Positions 61,547-64,000 of a stretch of 64,000 bases of DNA are shown piece after piece. Source of the DNA: Amycolatopsis sp. DSM 110486 (GTDB lineage Bacteria; Actinomycetota; Actinomycetes; Mycobacteriales; Pseudonocardiaceae); NCBI RefSeq assembly GCF_019468465.1, contig NZ_CP080519.1, positions 558,001 to 622,000 on the forward strand. Direction: 5' to 3'. Made by a program: the position numbers and the translations under genes. Within the stretch, counting starts at the first letter, position 1. Each line of letters starts with the position of its first letter. The notes below the pieces were generated by a model. The model made no database searches. It was not told where the DNA came from and saw only the letters and a program-made list of their open reading frames with translations.

Positions 61547-62656
61547 CTACTCGCCGCGCGAGCGCGCCGTGCGCCTGCGGCCCAGCCCGATCGCGAGCCC
61601 GCCGAACACCAGGCCGGCGACCAGCAGGCCGAGGCCCAGCGGCAGCCGGTAGTCGCTCGACGGGGCGGCCGCGGTCGTGCCGAGGTAACCGGCGGGGACC
61701 TCGGTGGGCACCGGCGGCTGCGTCGCGGTCGCGCCGTTGCCGTTGCCGCTGCCACCGGACACGGCGACGAAGTTCTTCGGGATCGAGCAGCTCACGCCGC
61801 CGAGCACCAGCGTGGTGCTCACGTCCGGCAGCGTCTCACCCGCATCGTCGCGCACGTGGGTGGTCACGTCGACGCGCCAGCCGGCCTGAGCCGTGACGTC
61901 GCCGTTGCGCCAGCCGTCCTGCCTGATCAGCTGGTCGAACGAGGACACGCGGGACACCACGACGTCCGAGAGCGACTTGGTGGGGTCGGCCCCGTCGATG
62001 ACCCTGGGGGCGCCCATGCGCAGGTTCTTCACGCTCAGCGAGGCCGCGCCCGCGGGCATCGCGACCTGCTTGAGCGTGTCGTCCTCTCCGCGCACCCAGA
62101 GCCGGGTGAGTGTGGTGGTGCCGGTGGCCTTGTTCGGGGCCGAGCAGTCGGCGGCGCTGCGCGCGCTTTCCAGCACCAGCATCGTGTTGTCGACCGGGCG
62201 CGCCTTGCTGCGAGCGTTGTCGCGCAGGGCGTAGTTGGTCTCGGCGACGGCCGTCGGCACGTTCGTGGCCTGGAGGGCGGCGACGACGTTGTGGTCGCGG
62301 CTCGCGATCCCGGCCGGGTAGGGGCTCGTGGCCGCGGCGCCGAACTTGCCGAGGTCGACCTCCCAGTTGCCGCCGAACGTCGAGCTCTCGCCGTCGTTCT
62401 TCGGCACGGCCACGCGGTCGGCCGAAAGCTTCGACTGGCCGGGGGTGAGCGGTGAACGCTGCGTCTCGGTGATCAGCGAGCCGCCGTGCTGCGGGTCGGA
62501 GCCCAGCCGCACCGACGCCACGTTGGCGAACGACACGGGACCGGTCTTCTCGTCGACGGCCTTCACGGTCTGCGTCGTCTGGGCAGCTGCCACCGGAGCG
62601 AGCGCGGGCAACGCCGCCACCGCCAGGATCGCTGCCTTCGTAACGAAACGAGTCAT
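61547..62656 (-). CDS. Secreted cell-surface protein with C-terminal membrane anchor
   Basis: This 369-residue protein has a signal peptide (AILAVAALPALAPVAAAQTT). A large beta-rich region follows, with two cysteines (SAADCSAPNKATG, LGGVSCSIPKNF). A Gly/Thr/Pro-rich stalk (GSGNGNGATATQPPVPTEVP) and a C-terminal helix with a basic tail (LGLGLLVAGLVFGGLAIGLG, then RRRTARSRGE) end the protein. There is no LPXTG-type motif in front of the helix. It is probably held by the helix or by a non-canonical sorting signal. It is the first gene of the unit with two class F sortases, its likely processing enzymes. The ATG has GGGGAG upstream. Confidence 0.85.
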   Translation of the reverse strand: MTRFVTKAAILAVAALPALAPVAAAQTTQTVKAVDEKTGPVSFANVASVRLGSDPQHGGSLITETQRSPLTPGQSKLSADRVAVPKNDGESSTFGGNWEVDLGKFGAAATSPYPAGIASRDHNVVAALQATNVPTAVAETNYALRDNARSKARPVDNTMLVLESARSAADCSAPNKATGTTTLTRLWVRGEDDTLKQVAMPAGAASLSVKNLRMGAPRVIDGADPTKSLSDVVVSRVSSFDQLIRQDGWRNGDVTAQAGWRVDVTTHVRDDAGETLPDVSTTLVLGGVSCSIPKNFVAVSGGSGNGNGATATQPPVPTEVPAGYLGTTAAAPSSDYRLPLGLGLLVAGLVFGGLAIGLGRRRTARSRGE

Positions 62657-62864
62657 TGTCTCCCCACTGCCTCCGCCTCGATTCGGGCGGATCGTCAGCG
62701 TACGAGAAGCGACGAAACGCCCCACGCCAACCTTGCACCGTCGGCCACCGGTTGCGAAGCCGAAGTGCCGATTCCTGACGAACTCACCCGATCGGGTGAG
62801 ACTGGTGTGAGTGACCGGTGACCGACAGGGGCGACTGAGGGGAACACTACGATGACCGTGACCG

Positions 62865-62874
62865 TTGTCGACAA
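62865..62874. promoter_or_regulatory. Candidate operator in front of smtB-zur
   Basis: TTGTCGACAA is a perfect 10-bp palindrome 62 bp before the smtB start, between divergent genes. Autoregulation by SmtB-like repressors at such a place is known in mycobacteria. The sequence does not match a Zur box, so assignment to SmtB or Zur is uncertain. Confidence 0.4.
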
Positions 62875-62936
62875 TGACATCCGACTTCGGAACCCGCCGG
62901 CTCGTCCGGTGGCTTCGCGCGCAAGGGGAGGCAACG

Positions 62937-63338
62937 ATGGCACCGGCCAGCACGGGCGCTCTTTCGGCCGGCACCGGCACGTCCGGTGATCCGGCGACGG
63001 CGCCGGCCGGCCCGCTCGAGGCTTCCGGTCCCTCGGCAGGTCCGCTAGGTCCGTCGGGCGCCGCGCTCGCCGACGCCGGCGACCTGCTGCGCGCGCTCGC
63101 CGCCCCCGTCCGGATCGCCATCGTGCTGCAGCTGCGCGAGGCCGACCGGTGCGTCCACGAGCTGGTGGACGCCCTCGACGTCGCTCAGCCGCTGATCAGC
63201 CAGCACCTGCGGGTGCTGAAGACGGCGGGTGTGGTGCAGGGCGAACGCCGGGGCCGGGAAGTCGTGTACCGCCTGGTGGACGACCACCTGGCCCACATCG
63301 TCGTCGACGCGGTCGCCCACGTGCAGGAAGGGAAGTGA
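62937..63338 (+). CDS. smtB: Zinc-responsive ArsR/SmtB-family repressor
   Basis: This 133-residue protein starts at the ATG before APASTG, with GGGGAG upstream. In-frame codons upstream lack a ribosome-binding site. After a low-complexity N-terminus (about 45 residues), the winged helix shows LAAPVRIAIVLQLREADRCV and QPLISQHLRVLKTAG. The C-terminal helix reads DDHLAHIVVDAVAHVQE, in which Asp, His, His and Glu have the exact spacing of the SmtB alpha-5 zinc site (D104, H106, H117, E120). It should release DNA with zinc. The zur gene follows after 2 bp, as in mycobacteria. Confidence 0.93.
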   Translation: MAPASTGALSAGTGTSGDPATAPAGPLEASGPSAGPLGPSGAALADAGDLLRALAAPVRIAIVLQLREADRCVHELVDALDVAQPLISQHLRVLKTAGVVQGERRGREVVYRLVDDHLAHIVVDAVAHVQEGK

Positions 63339-63340
63339 CC

Positions 63341-63784
63341 ATGACCTCGACCCCCCACTCGGCGCCTCCACCGGCCCCCACCCCCAACTCCGCCCCCGTG
63401 CCCGGGCGCCGCTCGACCAAGCAGCGCACGGCGGTCGTCGACCTGCTCAACACGGTCGACGACTTCCGCTCCGCGCAGGAGCTGCACGACGAGCTGCGCA
63501 AGCGGGGCGACGGCATCGGCCTGACCACCGTGTACCGCACGCTGCAGTCGCTTTCGGAGGCCGGCGAGATCGACGTGCTGCGCACCGACTCCGGCGAGGC
63601 CATTTACCGCCGCTGCTCCACGCACCACCACCATCACCTGGTGTGCCGCGTGTGCGGGCGCACGGTGGAGGTCGAGGGCCCCGCCGTGGAGCGCTGGGCC
63701 GAGAAGATCGCCTCCGAGCACGGGTTCTCCGACATCAGCCACACCGTGGAGATCACGGGCACCTGCGCCGAGCACGCGAGCTGA
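63341..63784 (+). CDS. zur: Zinc uptake regulator, Fur family
   Basis: This 147-residue Fur-family repressor has a Pro-rich N-terminus, then the winged helix (RSTKQRTAVVDLLNTVDDF; GIGLTTVYRTLQSLSEAGEI). The C-terminal metal domain contains a His-run (CSTHHHHHLVCRVCG) with one CxxC pair and only one later cysteine (TGTCAEH). It is 2 bp after smtB and is certainly co-transcribed. The SmtB/Zur pair acts in opposite directions: SmtB derepresses the operon when zinc is high, and Zur then represses uptake. Zinc rather than iron is inferred from the context. Confidence 0.93.
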   Translation: MTSTPHSAPPPAPTPNSAPVPGRRSTKQRTAVVDLLNTVDDFRSAQELHDELRKRGDGIGLTTVYRTLQSLSEAGEIDVLRTDSGEAIYRRCSTHHHHHLVCRVCGRTVEVEGPAVERWAEKIASEHGFSDISHTVEITGTCAEHAS

Positions 63785-63790
63785 GGTCGC

Positions 63791-64000
63791 TCAGTACTCG
63801 TAGGGGTCCTTCGGCTCGTCGATCCGCTCGACGGTCGCGGGCACGAAATCGGGCGTGTATGAGTTGTTCTCGTTGGCCGTGCCCGGCACGACCTGTCCGG
63901 TGACCCGCAGCCACGTGTCGCTCGGGAACCGGTCGGCGGCCCCGCCCTTCAGGTGCACGGTGACGGGTGCCGCGTCGGCGGCGCAGCAGCTGATCACCAG
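63791..64000 (-). CDS. TIGR03943/DUF1980-like membrane protein, C-terminal end only
   Basis: The gene runs in from beyond the right edge, and only about the last 70 codons are here. They read LVISCCAADAAPVTVHLKGG, with the CCAAD motif of this family, and RFPSDTWLRVTGQVVPGTAN. The N-terminal membrane part is outside. These proteins are usually paired with a permease subunit and are often Zur-controlled, which would fit the zur gene on the opposite strand. An in-frame GTG at 63997 is not the true start. Confidence 0.8.
   Translation of the reverse strand: MVISCCAADAAPVTVHLKGGAADRFPSDTWLRVTGQVVPGTANENNSYTPDFVPATVERIDEPKDPYEY

Overview
The window is high-GC DNA with GTG and TTG starts, tightly overlapping operons, class F sortases, type VII secretion-associated genes and a dnaG-dgt-glyS-smtB-zur gene order like that of mycobacteria. 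This points to an actinomycete of the Pseudonocardiaceae, most likely Amycolatopsis. The genus is inferred from gene content and was not tested by a search.

The window has two halves, separated by a tRNA-Asn gene at 42431-42503. To its left (1-42430) is accessory DNA. It starts with a LacI-controlled sucrose uptake and phosphorolysis operon (1-8902): a lipoprotein binding protein, two permeases, an epimerase, an aldo-keto reductase, a serine hydrolase and sucrose phosphorylase. Next comes a decayed integrase, a DUF302/hydrolase pair and an IS110-family element (about 11404-12917). A stretch rich in regulators and alpha/beta hydrolases follows (13405-25465): LuxR-type ATPase, MarR, AraC and Lrp regulators, four small hydrolases counting the one at 10460, a CocE-type hydrolase, and an SDR/MFS chimera. 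A type VII secretion-linked RHS toxin operon lies at 27609-33905, in the order YbaB-like, EspC-like, RHS nuclease toxin, presumed immunity protein. Then come a NUDIX protein, a secreted I36-type inhibitor, a multicopper oxidase and ZIP-type transporter pair next to a broken metal-sensor gene, and a Pls/PosA-like membrane protein without an adenylation domain. The strip just before the tRNA holds decayed fragments of an AraC regulator and a DUF2637 protein, as expected at an old integration site.

To the right of the tRNA (42504-64000) is mostly conserved chromosomal sequence: tam, dnaG, an ECF41 sigma factor with its carboxymuconolactone decarboxylase partner, dgt, an ABC exporter with a two-component system, glyS, two class F sortases with a surface protein, and the zinc regulators smtB and zur. 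Accessory insertions here are a serpin next to a large membrane protein, and a collapsed DddA-like deaminase/Imm1 toxin-immunity locus between two 41-bp direct repeats.

The most notable observations are the toxin-immunity chimera and its flanking repeats, the SDR/MFS chimera, the adenylation-less Pls-like protein, the RHS operon with its YbaB and EspC partners, a candidate bridge-RNA region in the IS110 element, and an ECF41 promoter in front of the decarboxylase gene.
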